From Streptomyces tsukubensis (lineage in GTDB: Bacteria; Actinomycetota; Actinomycetes; Streptomycetales; Streptomycetaceae): a stretch of DNA of 64,000 bases. The first letter of the stretch is position 1; every line of letters begins with the position of its first letter. Shown piece after piece: positions 41,863 through 49,844 of the stretch. A program made the position numbers and the translations under genes. Under the pieces are notes generated by a model, which was given only the letters and a program-made list of their open reading frames with translations, was not told the DNA's origin and searched no databases. The stretch spans positions 3,308,501-3,372,500 of the forward strand of contig NZ_CP020700.1 in assembly GCF_003932715.1 (NCBI RefSeq), in the 5' to 3' direction.

Positions 41863-41878
41863 TCGAACCTACGTTCGA
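41863..41878. promoter_or_regulatory. Perfect LexA (SOS) box
   Basis: TCGAACCTACGTTCGA matches the actinobacterial LexA consensus TCGAAC-N4-GTTCGA exactly and is flanked by T and A to a longer palindrome. It is placed as the operator of the leftward alpha/beta hydrolase gene. No gene to its right is apparent. Confidence 0.7.
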
Positions 41879-42054
41879 ATGGTGGGCCCTGCCCAGCAGA
41901 CGGCGGGCAACACCCCACCTTCGAGTGACCGAAGGCCAGGATTGGCCGCGTCCGGCCCGGGGAGATCTTTTGCGGGAGGCGGGCCGCTCGGGGAAGACGG
42001 TCCGACGGGAATGACCCTGAGAGCTCGGGGCTCCGGGTCATGACAGGGGAGGAA

Positions 42055-42084
42055 GGGCCCCGGCATCCGAGGATGCCGGGGCCC
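42055..42084. terminator. Strong stem-loop
   Basis: GGGCCCCGGCATCC, two bases, GGATGCCGGGGCCC: a perfect 14-bp stem. It lies in an intergenic region with no gene close by and could end either a rightward transcript from the LexA-box region or a leftward one. Confidence 0.6.
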
Positions 42085-42108
42085 GCCCCTTGAACAGCGC
42101 GGGCCCCA

Positions 42109-42140
42109 CAGACTGCGCAGACTGCGCAGACTGCGCAGAC
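42109..42140. repeat. 9-bp tandem repeat CAGACTGCG
   Basis: Three complete units and one partial unit (CAGAC). It is a simple-sequence tract of 32 bases, not CRISPR-like. Confidence 0.8.
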
Positions 42141-42482
42141 GGTGCGGGCGGCGCGGGCTGCATGCGCTGCGGCGCGGACCGTCCGGGGCTCCGCGGGAGC
42201 GGCCAGGGAGCGCGGACGGGAGGTGCGGGACGTGCGAGGGGCGCATCGGCCTGGTCCCTCCACGGCGACGGGCACGGCGGCGAGTCAGCGGTGGACCACC
42301 GCACAGGAACCACCCGAAGGGCGGCCACCGGACGGTGAGTCATATGCCTCATGCACAGCGTGACATGCGATCCGCCCGGCCGTCGCCGTTCCGGACGAAA
42401 TCCTCCCCGTCGCGGGGAGGGAGGAGGGGGCGGATCCGGCTGCCCCGCTGCACCGCGGAGGCGGACCGGCCCCGGGAAACGG

Positions 42483-42621
42483 GCACGCGGAGCACGGGCC
42501 GGGCTCCGGAAAATCGGAGCGCGAGCCGACCCCCGGGAAATCGGAGCACGGACCGGGCGCCGGGAAGGCCGGGCTCGGACCGGGCTCCGGAGAAACGGAG
42601 CGCGGGCCGGGCCCCAGGAGG
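42483..42621. repeat. Degenerate array of palindromic repeats
   Basis: Four to five imperfect copies of a unit of about 26-30 bases built on GGGCTCCGG..ATCGGAGCGCG. Two copies form clean hairpins (GCTCCG-6-CGGAGC at 42503-42520 and at 42584-42601). The array sits directly behind dmdR1 and may end its transcript. Confidence 0.5.
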
Positions 42622-43314
42622 TCAGCGCTTGGCGACGAAGACGTGGGAGGCGACATCGGAGTCCAGCTCCGCCGCCTCGCCACCGCTGCCGACCAGGACG
42701 CCGCCTGCGGATTCGGTGACGCTCACCACCGAGCCGGGCTGGACGCCCGCGCGGCGCAGCGTGTACATCAGCTGGGCGTCGGTCTGGATGGGCTCGCCGA
42801 TCCGGCGGACGACGACGGTCTTGCCGTCCGAGCCCGGGTCCAGCTCGGCGAGGGAGACCATCCCGGCGTCCAGGAACGGGTCGGCCTCGGCCTTCTCGCC
42901 CAGCTCCTCCAGGCCCGGGATGGGGTTTCCGTACGGCGACTCCGTCGGGTGGCGCAGCAGCTCCAGCACGCGCCGCTCCACGGCTTCGCTCATCACGTGC
43001 TCCCAGCGGCAGGCCTCGGCGTGGACCTGCTCCCATTCGAGGCCGATCACATCGACGAGCAGACATTCCGCGAGGCGGTGCTTCCGCATCACGCGGGTCG
43101 CCAGCCGACGGCCCTCCTCGGTCAGCTCCAGATGGCGGTCCCCGGCGACCGTCACCAGCCCGTCCCGCTCCATCCGGGCCACGGTCTGGCTGACCGTCGG
43201 CCCGCTCTGGTCGAGCCGCTCGGCAATGCGGGCGCGCATAGGAACCACACCTTCCTCTTCGAGCTCCAGGATGGTGCGGAGGTACATCTCCGTGGTGTCG
43301 ATCAAACCGGACAT
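42622..43314 (-). CDS. dmdR1: DtxR/IdeR family iron-dependent regulator DmdR1
   Basis: A 230-residue protein, the length of S. coelicolor DmdR1. Residues 1-70 are the winged helix (SGLIDTTEMYLRTILELEEE, RIAERLDQSGPTVSQTVARM, GLVTVAGDRHLELTEEGRRL). Residues 75-140 are the metal-binding and dimerisation domain, with the ligand-rich LLVDVIGLEWEQVHAEACRW and EHVMSEAVERRVLELL. An SH3-like domain follows at about 150-225 (AGVQPGSVVSVTESAGGVLV). Bound to Fe2+ it represses siderophore and iron-uptake genes. The start is the ATG of MSGLIDTTE; the frame continues upstream without a good site. In S. coelicolor an antiparallel gene (adm) is reported to overlap dmdR1. Confidence 0.95.
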   Translation of the reverse strand: MSGLIDTTEMYLRTILELEEEGVVPMRARIAERLDQSGPTVSQTVARMERDGLVTVAGDRHLELTEEGRRLATRVMRKHRLAECLLVDVIGLEWEQVHAEACRWEHVMSEAVERRVLELLRHPTESPYGNPIPGLEELGEKAEADPFLDAGMVSLAELDPGSDGKTVVVRRIGEPIQTDAQLMYTLRRAGVQPGSVVSVTESAGGVLVGSGGEAAELDSDVASHVFVAKR

Positions 43315-43725
43315 ACGTGCCCCTCGAAGAATCGTGCGGTGCGGCCCCGGACTCAATTCTTACGCATCCCGCTGACAACCGTGCCGCGCCGGGGAAAGCC
43401 GGTGCCGGAACGGGCTCCCGGAGCATCTCCGCGAGCGCCTCGGAAGGTGCCCGGGATCCGTCTCGGGCGACCTGCGCCACGCAAACCCGGGCGAACCCGA
43501 AAGCGTGCCCGGAGCACCGACACGAAACCCTCGCGAAAACCGCACACGACCGCCGGACGAGTGTCGGGTGACCGTATTGACACGGGAATGGTCCAGACCG
43601 CACCGTGATCCGCGGCCCGGGCATTCCCCGGTGCTTTCCCCGGTGCCGGGACACCCGGACGCGCGGCTGCCGCGCTCCGCCCCCGCCACCGAATTTCCCG
43701 GACTTTCTCCCGAAAGGGCTCGGCG
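43315..43725. other. Intergenic, 411 bases, divergent promoters
   Basis: Between the dmdR1 and SIS gene starts. A TTGACA hexamer at 43577-43582 could be a -35 for the SIS gene, but no matching -10 is clear. No iron box (TTAGGTTAGGCT-like) or gene is seen. Confidence 0.4.
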
Positions 43726-44484
43726 ATGAGCGAGAGCAAGCTGGCCGGTCGATTTTTCGACGCGGCGATCGAACTGCTGGCACGCGTGCGGAACGAGGAG
43801 TCGGAGAGCATCGCCGCGGCCGGTGCGGCGATCGCCGACACCGTTGCCGACGGCGGCCGGCTCTTCGCCTTCGGTGCCGGGCATTCCTCCCTCGCCGCCC
43901 AGGACGTGGTGTACCGGGCGGGCGGCTTCGCCGTGATGAACCTGCTCGCCGTGCCGGGCGTCGTCGGCGTGGACGTGATCCCCGCGACCCTCGGCTCCGC
44001 GCTGGAGCGGGTCGAAGGCCTGGCCGGGGCGGTGCTGGACACCAGCCCGGCCCGGTCCGGCGACGTACTGGTGATCATCTCCCTCTCCGGGCGGAACGCC
44101 CTGCCGGTGGAGATGGCGATGAACGCCCGCGCGCTGGGGCTGAAGGTCATCGGGGTCACCTCCGTCGCGTACGCGGAGGAGACCAGGTCCCGGCATGTGT
44201 CGGGCACGTTCCTCAAGGACCACTGCGACGTCGTCCTGGACTCGAAGATCGCGATCGGGGACACGGTCCTCACGCACGAGGGCGTGGAGGCCCCGTTCGC
44301 CCCCGCGTCCACGGTGGTCACCAGCGCCCTGATGCAGGCGATGATGGCCGCGGCGGCGGAGAACCTGGCCGACCGGGGGGTGGAGCCGCCGCTGCTGCGG
44401 TCGGGGAACGTGGACGGCGGCCACGAGTGGAACGGCCGGGTGATGACGGACAACCGGGACCGGATCTTCTACCGCCACGGCTGA
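43726..44484 (+). CDS. SIS-domain sugar phosphate isomerase-like protein
   Basis: A 252-residue protein with one SIS (sugar isomerase) domain: GGRLFAFGAGHSSLAAQDVV for the phosphosugar-binding loop, VLVIISLSGRNALPVEMAMN for the second loop and LKVIGVTSVAYAEE. It is related to the uncharacterised YckF/NagB-like group that handles amino-sugar phosphates or acts as a sugar-phosphate-sensing regulator. It is cytoplasmic. It starts at ATG 43726 behind GAAAGG. It is followed by an unusual stand-alone small-ORF transcript and is divergent from dmdR1. Confidence 0.88.
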   Translation: MSESKLAGRFFDAAIELLARVRNEESESIAAAGAAIADTVADGGRLFAFGAGHSSLAAQDVVYRAGGFAVMNLLAVPGVVGVDVIPATLGSALERVEGLAGAVLDTSPARSGDVLVIISLSGRNALPVEMAMNARALGLKVIGVTSVAYAEETRSRHVSGTFLKDHCDVVLDSKIAIGDTVLTHEGVEAPFAPASTVVTSALMQAMMAAAAENLADRGVEPPLLRSGNVDGGHEWNGRVMTDNRDRIFYRHG

Positions 44485-44640
44485 GCCGGGCGGCGGCCCC
44501 GGGGGACCGGCTCTCCGGGGCGGTGCCGGGGTCCGCACCGAAGGCCGAATCCGCTCCCGGGGCCGGAAATTAATTCGCTGGACCCGGTCGCGGGGGCTTT
44601 CTAGTGTGTGGTTCACACGAGAGAGGAGGTGGTTCGGCGA

Positions 44641-44679
44641 ATGTATGCATACCGGACGCGTGAGGTGACTGCGGGCTGA
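44641..44679 (+). CDS. Putative 12-residue micro-ORF
   Basis: MYAYRTREVTAG, with a GGAGG ribosome binding site ending 11 bases before the ATG. A run of this length with such a good site, directly before an isolated terminator, is unlikely to be accidental. From memory a very similar peptide recurs in other streptomycete genomes, but I could not verify that. It is not a run of one amino acid, so it is not an obvious attenuator leader. Confidence 0.4.
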   Translation: MYAYRTREVTAG

Positions 44680-44742
44680 CGCCTGCCAGTCGCACTCTGT
44701 GCCACTCGGCAGGCCACCTGCCGTAATTCAAAGCAGTCACCG

Positions 44743-44805
44743 ACCCGCGGGCTCGCCGGTACGTCCGGCCGGCCCCTCCGCAAGGAGGGACCCGAGCCCG
44801 CGGGT
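44743..44805 (+). terminator. Strong terminator with inner hairpin
   Basis: ACCCGCGGGCTCG pairs with CGAGCCCGCGGGT (13 bp), followed by TTCTGCG. Inside is a second hairpin CCCTCC-4-GGAGGG, giving a Y shape. It ends the small transcript and could also stop the convergent pdxH mRNA. Confidence 0.7.
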
Positions 44806-44858
44806 TTCTGCGTTCTTCTGGGACCTGCTGCGTCGGCCCCGCGGGGCCGCCCGGCCGG

Positions 44859-45557
44859 TCAGGGGGCGAGGCGTTCGACGCGCCAGTGGACCTCGGCGGC
44901 GCCGCCCTCCGCATCCGCGGCGCGCTCCTTCTCGTAGACGTACCGCAGCCGGTCGTGGAGCCGGTTCTCGTGGCCCTGCCAGAATTCGACCGTGTCCGGG
45001 ACGACCCTGATCCCGCCCCACTCCGGCGGCACGGGCACCTGCTCGCCCTCGGGGTAGCGGGCGGACAGTTCGGCGTAGACGCTGAGCAGTTCCTCCCGTG
45101 AGCCGATCACCGACGACTGGGCGCTCGCCCAGGCGCCGAGCTGTGAACCGTGCGGGCGGCTGCGGAAGTAGACGGCCGTCTCGTCGCGGCCGATGCGGGC
45201 CGCGGTGCCGGTGACGACGATCTGGCGGGCGATGGGATGCCAGGGGAAGAGCAGCGACACCGAGGGGTTGGCGGCGATCTCACGGCCCTTGCGGGAGCCG
45301 TAGTTGGTGAAGAAGACGAAGCCCCGGGCGTCGTACTCCTTCAGCAGCACGGTCCGGGACGACGGCCGGCCGAACGTACTGGCCGTGCCGACGACCATCG
45401 CGTTCGGCTCCTGGAGCCCGGCGACGGCGGCGTCGTGGAACCAGGTGGCGAACTGCTCCATGGGTGTCGGGGCGAGCTCGGACTCCCGCAGCGGCGTCGA
45501 GCGGTACTGCTCGCGCATCACGGCGGGGTCGGGGGCGGCGGGGTCGCGATCGGTCAC
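44859..45557 (-). CDS. pdxH: Pyridoxamine 5'-phosphate oxidase
   Basis: A 232-residue FMN enzyme. It begins [20 protein letters not shown], then has [60 protein letters not shown] and [20 protein letters not shown], ending with [17 protein letters not shown] and [10 protein letters not shown]. All are PdxH signatures, including the catalytic/FMN-binding Arg residues. It oxidises pyridoxine or pyridoxamine 5'-phosphate to PLP. The start is taken as the GTG of [13 protein letters not shown], behind GGATGG. It converges with the small-ORF transcript and is divergent from the citrate synthase gene. Confidence 0.95.
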   Translation of the reverse strand: MTDRDPAAPDPAVMREQYRSTPLRESELAPTPMEQFATWFHDAAVAGLQEPNAMVVGTASTFGRPSSRTVLLKEYDARGFVFFTNYGSRKGREIAANPSVSLLFPWHPIARQIVVTGTAARIGRDETAVYFRSRPHGSQLGAWASAQSSVIGSREELLSVYAELSARYPEGEQVPVPPEWGGIRVVPDTVEFWQGHENRLHDRLRYVYEKERAADAEGGAAEVHWRVERLAP

Positions 45558-45870
45558 ATGTCCATCCTGCCGCAGCGGACCGGTCGGGCGACGGGCGGCC
45601 GCCACCGCAAAAACTCCCGTGTACGACCCACACATACGGGGTGGAGTCTGCCCGGCACGCAGTGCCGCCAACCCTGTTCGCCGGACCGGCGGACTGTGCG
45701 AGTCATCACGCTGACCCCGGCCCCGACCTGCGGATATCGTGTCGCCTCCCATCGAACGGGCACCGCGAGGATGGCGACCCGCCGTACGGGGCATTACCGG
45801 AATGAACGACTGATCCCGTCGTACGCGCCGCCTCCGCCATCGGCGCGTCCTGTACGTGAGGAGCCGCCCG
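45558..45870. other. Intergenic, 313 bases, divergent promoters
   Basis: Between the pdxH and citrate synthase starts. No clear operator, hairpin or gene was found. Confidence 0.4.
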
Positions 45871-46977
45871 ATGTCCGACTTCGTACCCGGTCTCGAAGGA
45901 GTCGTCGCGTTCGAGACGGAGATCGCCGAACCCGACAAGGAAGGCGGGGCACTGCGCTACCGCGGTGTCGACATCGAGGACCTCGTCGGACACGTCTCCT
46001 TCGGCAATGTGTGGGGACTGCTGGTCGACGGGGCGTTCGAGCCGGGGCTGCCGGCCGCCGAGCCGTTCCCGATCCCGGTGCACTCCGGGGACATCCGGGT
46101 CGACGTCCAGTCCGCGCTGGCGATGCTGGCGCCCGTCTGGGGCCTGCGCCCGCTGCTGGACATCGACGAGCGGCAGGCCCGCGACGATCTGGCGCGAGCG
46201 GCCGTGATGGCCCTGTCGTACGTGGCGCAGAGCGCCCGCGGCCAGGGGCTGCCGATGGTGCCGCAGCGCGAGATCGACAAGGCGCGGTCCGTGGTCGAGC
46301 GGTTCATGGTCCGCTGGCGGGGTGAGCCGGACCCGCGGCATGTGAAGGCGGTCGACGCGTACTGGACCTCGGCGGCCGAGCACGGCATGAACGCGTCCAC
46401 GTTCACCGCCCGGGTCATCGCGTCCACCGGCGCGGACGTGGCGGCCGCGCTCTCCGGCGCGGTCGGGGCGATGTCCGGCCCGCTGCACGGCGGAGCGCCC
46501 TCCCGGGTCCTCGGCATGATCGAAGAGATCGAACGGACCGGCGACGCGACGGCCTATGTGAAGCAGGCGCTCGACAAGGGCGAACGGCTGATGGGCTTCG
46601 GCCACCGGGTGTACCGCGCGGAGGACCCGCGCGCGAGGGTCCTGCGCCGTACCGCCAAAGAGCTGGCCGCACCCCGCTTCGAGGTGGCGGAGGCCCTGGA
46701 GCGGGCGGCCCTGGAGGAGCTGCACAACCGCCGCCCGGACCGGGTGCTGGCGACGAACGTGGAGTTCTGGGCGGCGATCGTCCTGGACTTCGCGGAGGTC
46801 CCGGCGCACATGTTCACGTCCATGTTCACCTGCGCCCGTACGGCGGGCTGGTCGGCCCACATCCTGGAACAGAAGCGCACGGGCCGCCTGGTCCGCCCCT
46901 CCGCCCGCTACACGGGCCCCGCGGCCCGCGACCCGCGGGCGGTGACGGGGTACGGGGACCTGGCGCCCTCGCGGTAG
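45871..46977 (+). CDS. Citrate synthase 2 (CitA-like)
   Basis: A 368-residue type II-fold citrate synthase of the short actinobacterial branch. It has [32 protein letters not shown], the catalytic His region [40 protein letters not shown] (second catalytic His and Arg) and the catalytic Asp in [19 protein letters not shown]. It condenses oxaloacetate and acetyl-CoA. The full-length GltA lies elsewhere in streptomycetes, so this is an alternative or 2-methylcitrate-type isozyme. The start is ATG 45871 behind GAGGAG. It ends 57 bases before the VapBC module. Confidence 0.92.
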   Translation: MSDFVPGLEGVVAFETEIAEPDKEGGALRYRGVDIEDLVGHVSFGNVWGLLVDGAFEPGLPAAEPFPIPVHSGDIRVDVQSALAMLAPVWGLRPLLDIDERQARDDLARAAVMALSYVAQSARGQGLPMVPQREIDKARSVVERFMVRWRGEPDPRHVKAVDAYWTSAAEHGMNASTFTARVIASTGADVAAALSGAVGAMSGPLHGGAPSRVLGMIEEIERTGDATAYVKQALDKGERLMGFGHRVYRAEDPRARVLRRTAKELAAPRFEVAEALERAALEELHNRRPDRVLATNVEFWAAIVLDFAEVPAHMFTSMFTCARTAGWSAHILEQKRTGRLVRPSARYTGPAARDPRAVTGYGDLAPSR

Positions 46978-46996
46978 GCGCCGGGCCCGCCCATCG

Positions 46997-47036
46997 TGGG
47001 ACCACAATGCCAGCATTGGGACTACAATGATGGCAT
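46997..47036. promoter_or_regulatory. VapBC promoter/operator
   Basis: TGGGAC(C/T)ACAATG occurs at 46997-47009 and 47017-47029 (20-base period). An overlapping inverted repeat pairs ATGCCAGCATTG (47007-47018) with CAATGATGGCAT (47025-47036). TACAAT at 47023-47028 is a good -10 whose start site would fall near the vapB ATG (47035), so the mRNA may be leaderless and self-repressed. Confidence 0.55.
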
Positions 47037-47271
47037 GGCTACGGTTCACATTCGCGATGTACCGGAAGACACGCTCACCACGCTGAAGGTCCGTGCGGCC
47101 CGGCGGGGTCAGTCGCTCCAGGCCTATCTGCTCGGGCTGATCAGAGATGAGGCCGATCTGCTGACTCCCGCCGAGGCCGCGGAAGAGGCTCGTGCGATCG
47201 CCGCGGGTGGCCGTGTCACGATCGACGACATCGCCGAGGTCATGGCCGAGGTGCGCGAGGCCCGCGCGTGA
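47035..47271 (+). CDS. vapB: VapB-type antitoxin
   Basis: A 78-residue protein with a ribbon-helix-helix N-terminus: ATVHIRDVPEDTLTTLKVRA, ARRGQSLQAYLLGLIRDEAD (FitA/VapB type), followed by an acidic C-terminal tail (IDDIAEVMAEVREARA) that would wrap the toxin. It starts at ATG 47035, close to the predicted transcription start. Its stop overlaps the vapC GTG by 4 bases (47268-47271), the normal toxin-antitoxin arrangement. It binds its own operator with VapC to repress the pair. Confidence 0.88.
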   Translation: MATVHIRDVPEDTLTTLKVRAARRGQSLQAYLLGLIRDEADLLTPAEAAEEARAIAAGGRVTIDDIAEVMAEVREARA

Positions 47272-47669
47272 GCCTGCTGGTCCTCGACACGTCTGCCCTC
47301 GTCTCGTTCCTGGTCGGTCAGGACGATCTGGCCGACCGGGTCCGGCATACCACCGCGGGCCACAGACTCGCCGCTCCGCACGCCGTGGATCTTGAGTGCG
47401 CATCCGTCCTCCGCGGGCTGACCCGCGGAAAGAAGCTCTCCGACGCACAGGCCGAGCAGGCCCTGGAGGTACTGGGACGGATGGCCCTGCGGCGGTACGA
47501 CCACACACCGCTGCTTCCTCGCATCTGGCAACTGCGCCACAACATGTGGCCGTACGACGCGTCCTTCATCGCCTTGGCCGAGCAGATCGGTGCCGACCTC
47601 GTCACGGCCGACGCCAAGCTGACGGGTGCTCCCGGCCTCAAATGCACCATCAGGAATCTCCGCGCCTGA
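47268..47669 (+). CDS. vapC: VapC-type PIN-domain toxin
   Basis: A 133-residue PIN-domain ribonuclease. The four acidic active-site residues are present: Asp7 (LVLDTSAL), Glu43 (AVDLECASVLRGL), Asp97 (YDASFIALAE) and Asp115 (VTADAKLTG). It is thus likely an active Mg2+-dependent RNase, typically cutting tRNA or rRNA loops, held in check by VapB. The start is the GTG at 47268 overlapping vapB. It converges with the EamA gene. The module is compact and complete. Confidence 0.9.
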   Translation: MSLLVLDTSALVSFLVGQDDLADRVRHTTAGHRLAAPHAVDLECASVLRGLTRGKKLSDAQAEQALEVLGRMALRRYDHTPLLPRIWQLRHNMWPYDASFIALAEQIGADLVTADAKLTGAPGLKCTIRNLRA

Positions 47670-47691
47670 GGGGCCTCGCTGCGGTGCGGCG

Positions 47692-48858
47692 TCATGGAGC
47701 CGAGGGCTCCGCTCCGGCAGCGCCCTCCTTCTCCGTATTCCGCCCGGCACGCTTCGTCCGCTTCGGTCGTTCCGCCCTGCCCGCCTGGGTCCGGACCGCT
47801 CCGACGCTGGCGGCGATCACCAGGGCGATGGCGAGGGCGTCGGTCACCGAGAGGGCCTGGCGCAGGACGAGGAACCCGGCCAGACAGGCCACGGCCGGCT
47901 CCAGGCTCATCATCACCGCGAAGGTGGAGGCCGGAAGGCGGCGCAGGGCGAGGAGTTCGAGGGTGTACGGGAGGACCGACGACATCAGCGCGACGGCCAG
48001 CCCCAGCCCGATGACGACCGGGTCGGCGAGCAGGGTGCCCGCGCCCGCGATCCCGAACGGCAGGCTGAGCACCGCCGCGACACCGAAGGCCAGCGCCAGC
48101 CCGTCGGCCTGCGGGAAGCGGCGGCCGGTGCGGGCGCTGAAGACGATGTACGCGGCCCACATCGCTCCGGCGCCGAGCGCATACGCCGCGCCGACCGGGT
48201 CGAGCCCGTCGACTCCGCCGCCGCCCAGACCCGGGAACATCCCGCTGAGCAGGAACACCCCGGCGAGCGCGAGCGCGGCCCAGACCAGGTTCACCAGCCG
48301 GCGGGAGACGATCACGGAGAGGGCGAGCGGTCCGAGGACCTCCAGGGTGACGGCCGGACCCAGCGGGATCCGGTCGACGGCCTGGTAGAAGAGGATGTTC
48401 ATCCCGCCCATGGCGAGGCCGAAGGCGATGACGGTGCCCCAGTCCGCGCGGGAGTGGCCGCGCAGCCTCGGACGGCAGACGGCGAACATCACCAGCGCCG
48501 CGAGGACCAGCCGGAGGGTCACCACACCCGTCGGCCCCACCTCGTCCATCAGCAGTACGGCGACGGCCGCCCCGAACTGCACGGACAGCGCGCCCGCGAC
48601 GACGAGCCCCACGGGCCCGAGCTGCCTCCGGGTGCCCCGCCCCGACCGGCCCGCAGCGGCCGGATCCGTACCGGAACCGGGACTCGATGCCGGACCGGGG
48701 CCCGTACCGGAACCGGGACCCGGCGCAGGGCCGGCACCCGGACCCGTACCGATGCCGGAACCCGTTCCCGTACCGGAATGCGGACCGGCGGTGGATATCC
48801 CCACCCCGGCCTCGGCCCCGGCCCCGCTCCCGCTTCCGCTCTCCGCAGCTCTGTCCAC
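47692..48858 (-). CDS. EamA/RhtA family exporter with repetitive N-terminal extension
   Basis: A 388-residue protein. Residues 1-75 are an extreme Gly/Ser/Thr/Pro repeat (GTGTGSGIGTGPGAGPAPGP) coded by a GC-rich simple-sequence tract (48660-48830) and are not part of the family. From residue 80 there are ten membrane helices of the DMT superfamily with two EamA repeats (LVVAGALSVQFGAAVAVLLM, LGAGAMWAAYIVFSARTG, TFAVMMSLEPAVACLAGFLV). It probably exports amino acids, like RhtA (threonine/homoserine). The GTG at 48858 is the first start, and an internal start would remove the repeat. It is divergent from the LysR gene. Confidence 0.87.
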   Translation of the reverse strand: MDRAAESGSGSGAGAEAGVGISTAGPHSGTGTGSGIGTGPGAGPAPGPGSGTGPGPASSPGSGTDPAAAGRSGRGTRRQLGPVGLVVAGALSVQFGAAVAVLLMDEVGPTGVVTLRLVLAALVMFAVCRPRLRGHSRADWGTVIAFGLAMGGMNILFYQAVDRIPLGPAVTLEVLGPLALSVIVSRRLVNLVWAALALAGVFLLSGMFPGLGGGGVDGLDPVGAAYALGAGAMWAAYIVFSARTGRRFPQADGLALAFGVAAVLSLPFGIAGAGTLLADPVVIGLGLAVALMSSVLPYTLELLALRRLPASTFAVMMSLEPAVACLAGFLVLRQALSVTDALAIALVIAASVGAVRTQAGRAERPKRTKRAGRNTEKEGAAGAEPSAP

Positions 48859-48892
48859 GGATCCACGCTAATGGCCGACACGCATCCCGTGA

Positions 48893-48935
48893 AATGCCTC
48901 ATGCGCTGCGGTTATGCTCCGGATGCATGAGCATT
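48893..48935. promoter_or_regulatory. Inverted repeat between EamA and LysR genes
   Basis: AATGCCTCATGC (48893-48904) and GCATGAGCATT (48925-48935) are inverted copies with one extra base. They overlap the LysR start and suit an autoregulatory LysR operator. Confidence 0.45.
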
Positions 48936-49820
48936 GAGCTGCGCCACCTCCGCTGCTTCCTGGCAATCGCCGAGGAGTCGAGCATGACCAGGGCCGCGGC
49001 ACGGCTGCGGATCACCCAGCCCGCGGTGTCCCGTTCGCTGGCGACGCTGGAACGGCATCTGGGCGTCCGGCTCGTGGACCGCTCGACCCACCATGTGACC
49101 CTGACCCCCGAGGGCCGGGCCTTCCGGGAGCGTGCGGCGTCCGCTGTGGGTGCCTTCGACGACGCGCTCGACTCGGCGGGCCGGCCGGTCCGCCCGCTGC
49201 GGCTGGGGCACGCCTGGGCGGCGCTCGGCCCGTACACCACCCCGCTGCTGCGCCGCTGGAAGCGCGAGCAGCCGGATGTGCCGCTGGAGCTCCTCCGGAT
49301 CGACGACCGTTCGGCGGGCCTGCTGCGGGGTTCGGTCGATGTGGCGGTGGTACGCGGCCCGGTCACCGAACCGGGTCTGGTGGTGACGCCGCTGTTCAGC
49401 GAGCCGCGGGTGGCCGCGGTCACCGCCGACGGCCCCTTGGCCGCCCTGGCCCGGCTGACCCTGGCGGATCTGGCGACGGCACCGCTGCTGGTGAATTCGG
49501 TCTCCGGGGTCACGGCCCCCGAGCTGTGGCCGCCGGACGCCCGCCCCACGACGACGATCACGGTCACCAACACCGACGACTGGCTGGCGTCGATCGCGGC
49601 GGGCCGGGGGGTGGGGGTGTCGGTGGCGTCGACGGCGGAGATCCACCCGCATCCTGACGTGGTCTACCGGCCGCTGCCCGCGCTGCCGCCGGTGCCGGTC
49701 CATCTCACCCACCACGCCCCGCCGTCCCATCCGGCGGTCCCGGCGCTGGTCGCCCTGGCGGTGGCGGTCACGGGCGGGGGAAAGCCGCAGGGCGGCAAAG
49801 CCGTGGAAGGGAAGGCGTAG
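48927..49820 (+). CDS. LysR family transcriptional regulator
   Basis: A 297-residue protein. Residues 1-60 are the HTH (MSIELRHLRCFLAIAEESSM, TRAAARLRITQPAVSRSLAT, LERHLGVRLVDRSTHHVTLT). Residues 85-290 are the effector-binding domain (LRLGHAWAALGPYTTPLLRR, LRGSVDVAVVRGPVTEPGLV, GRGVGVSVASTAEIHPHPDV). It starts at ATG 48927, only 68 bases from the divergent EamA start, so it very probably controls that exporter. Confidence 0.92.
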   Translation: MSIELRHLRCFLAIAEESSMTRAAARLRITQPAVSRSLATLERHLGVRLVDRSTHHVTLTPEGRAFRERAASAVGAFDDALDSAGRPVRPLRLGHAWAALGPYTTPLLRRWKREQPDVPLELLRIDDRSAGLLRGSVDVAVVRGPVTEPGLVVTPLFSEPRVAAVTADGPLAALARLTLADLATAPLLVNSVSGVTAPELWPPDARPTTTITVTNTDDWLASIAAGRGVGVSVASTAEIHPHPDVVYRPLPALPPVPVHLTHHAPPSHPAVPALVALAVAVTGGGKPQGGKAVEGKA

Positions 49821-49844
49821 CGGGGAGTCGTCCGGGCGGAGGGC

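Larger units (their letters stand above)
41806..42621. other. Intergenic, about 800 bases
   Basis: Between the hydrolase start and the 3' end of dmdR1. It holds a LexA box (41863-41878), a strong stem-loop (42055-42084), a 9-bp tandem repeat (42109-42140) and a degenerate repeat array (42483-42621). Frames open here give biased translations without ribosome binding sites, so I call no gene. Confidence 0.55.
44600..44815 (+). ncRNA. Candidate small transcript with a 12-codon ORF and strong terminator
   Basis: Between the SIS gene and the convergent pdxH lies an isolated block: a small hairpin (GTGTG-5-CACAC), a GGAGG site, a 12-codon ORF (44641-44679), a region of about 60 bases and then a strong terminator (44743-44805). 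No gene follows on this strand. It is therefore either a small RNA or a micro-protein gene. The 5' end is inferred only from spacing. Confidence 0.4.

Noticed and set aside
41855..41885. tRNA-like GGTTCGAA sequence near 41863
   Set aside because: It is part of the LexA box palindrome; no cloverleaf can be drawn around it.
42109..42140. CRISPR-like repeat
   Set aside because: The units are 9 bases with no spacers. It is simple sequence, not CRISPR.
41826..42275. 149-codon minus-strand frame with a VCAVCAVCAVC repeat
   Set aside because: It arises from the 9-bp tandem repeat at 42109-42140, with no start site and no family resemblance.
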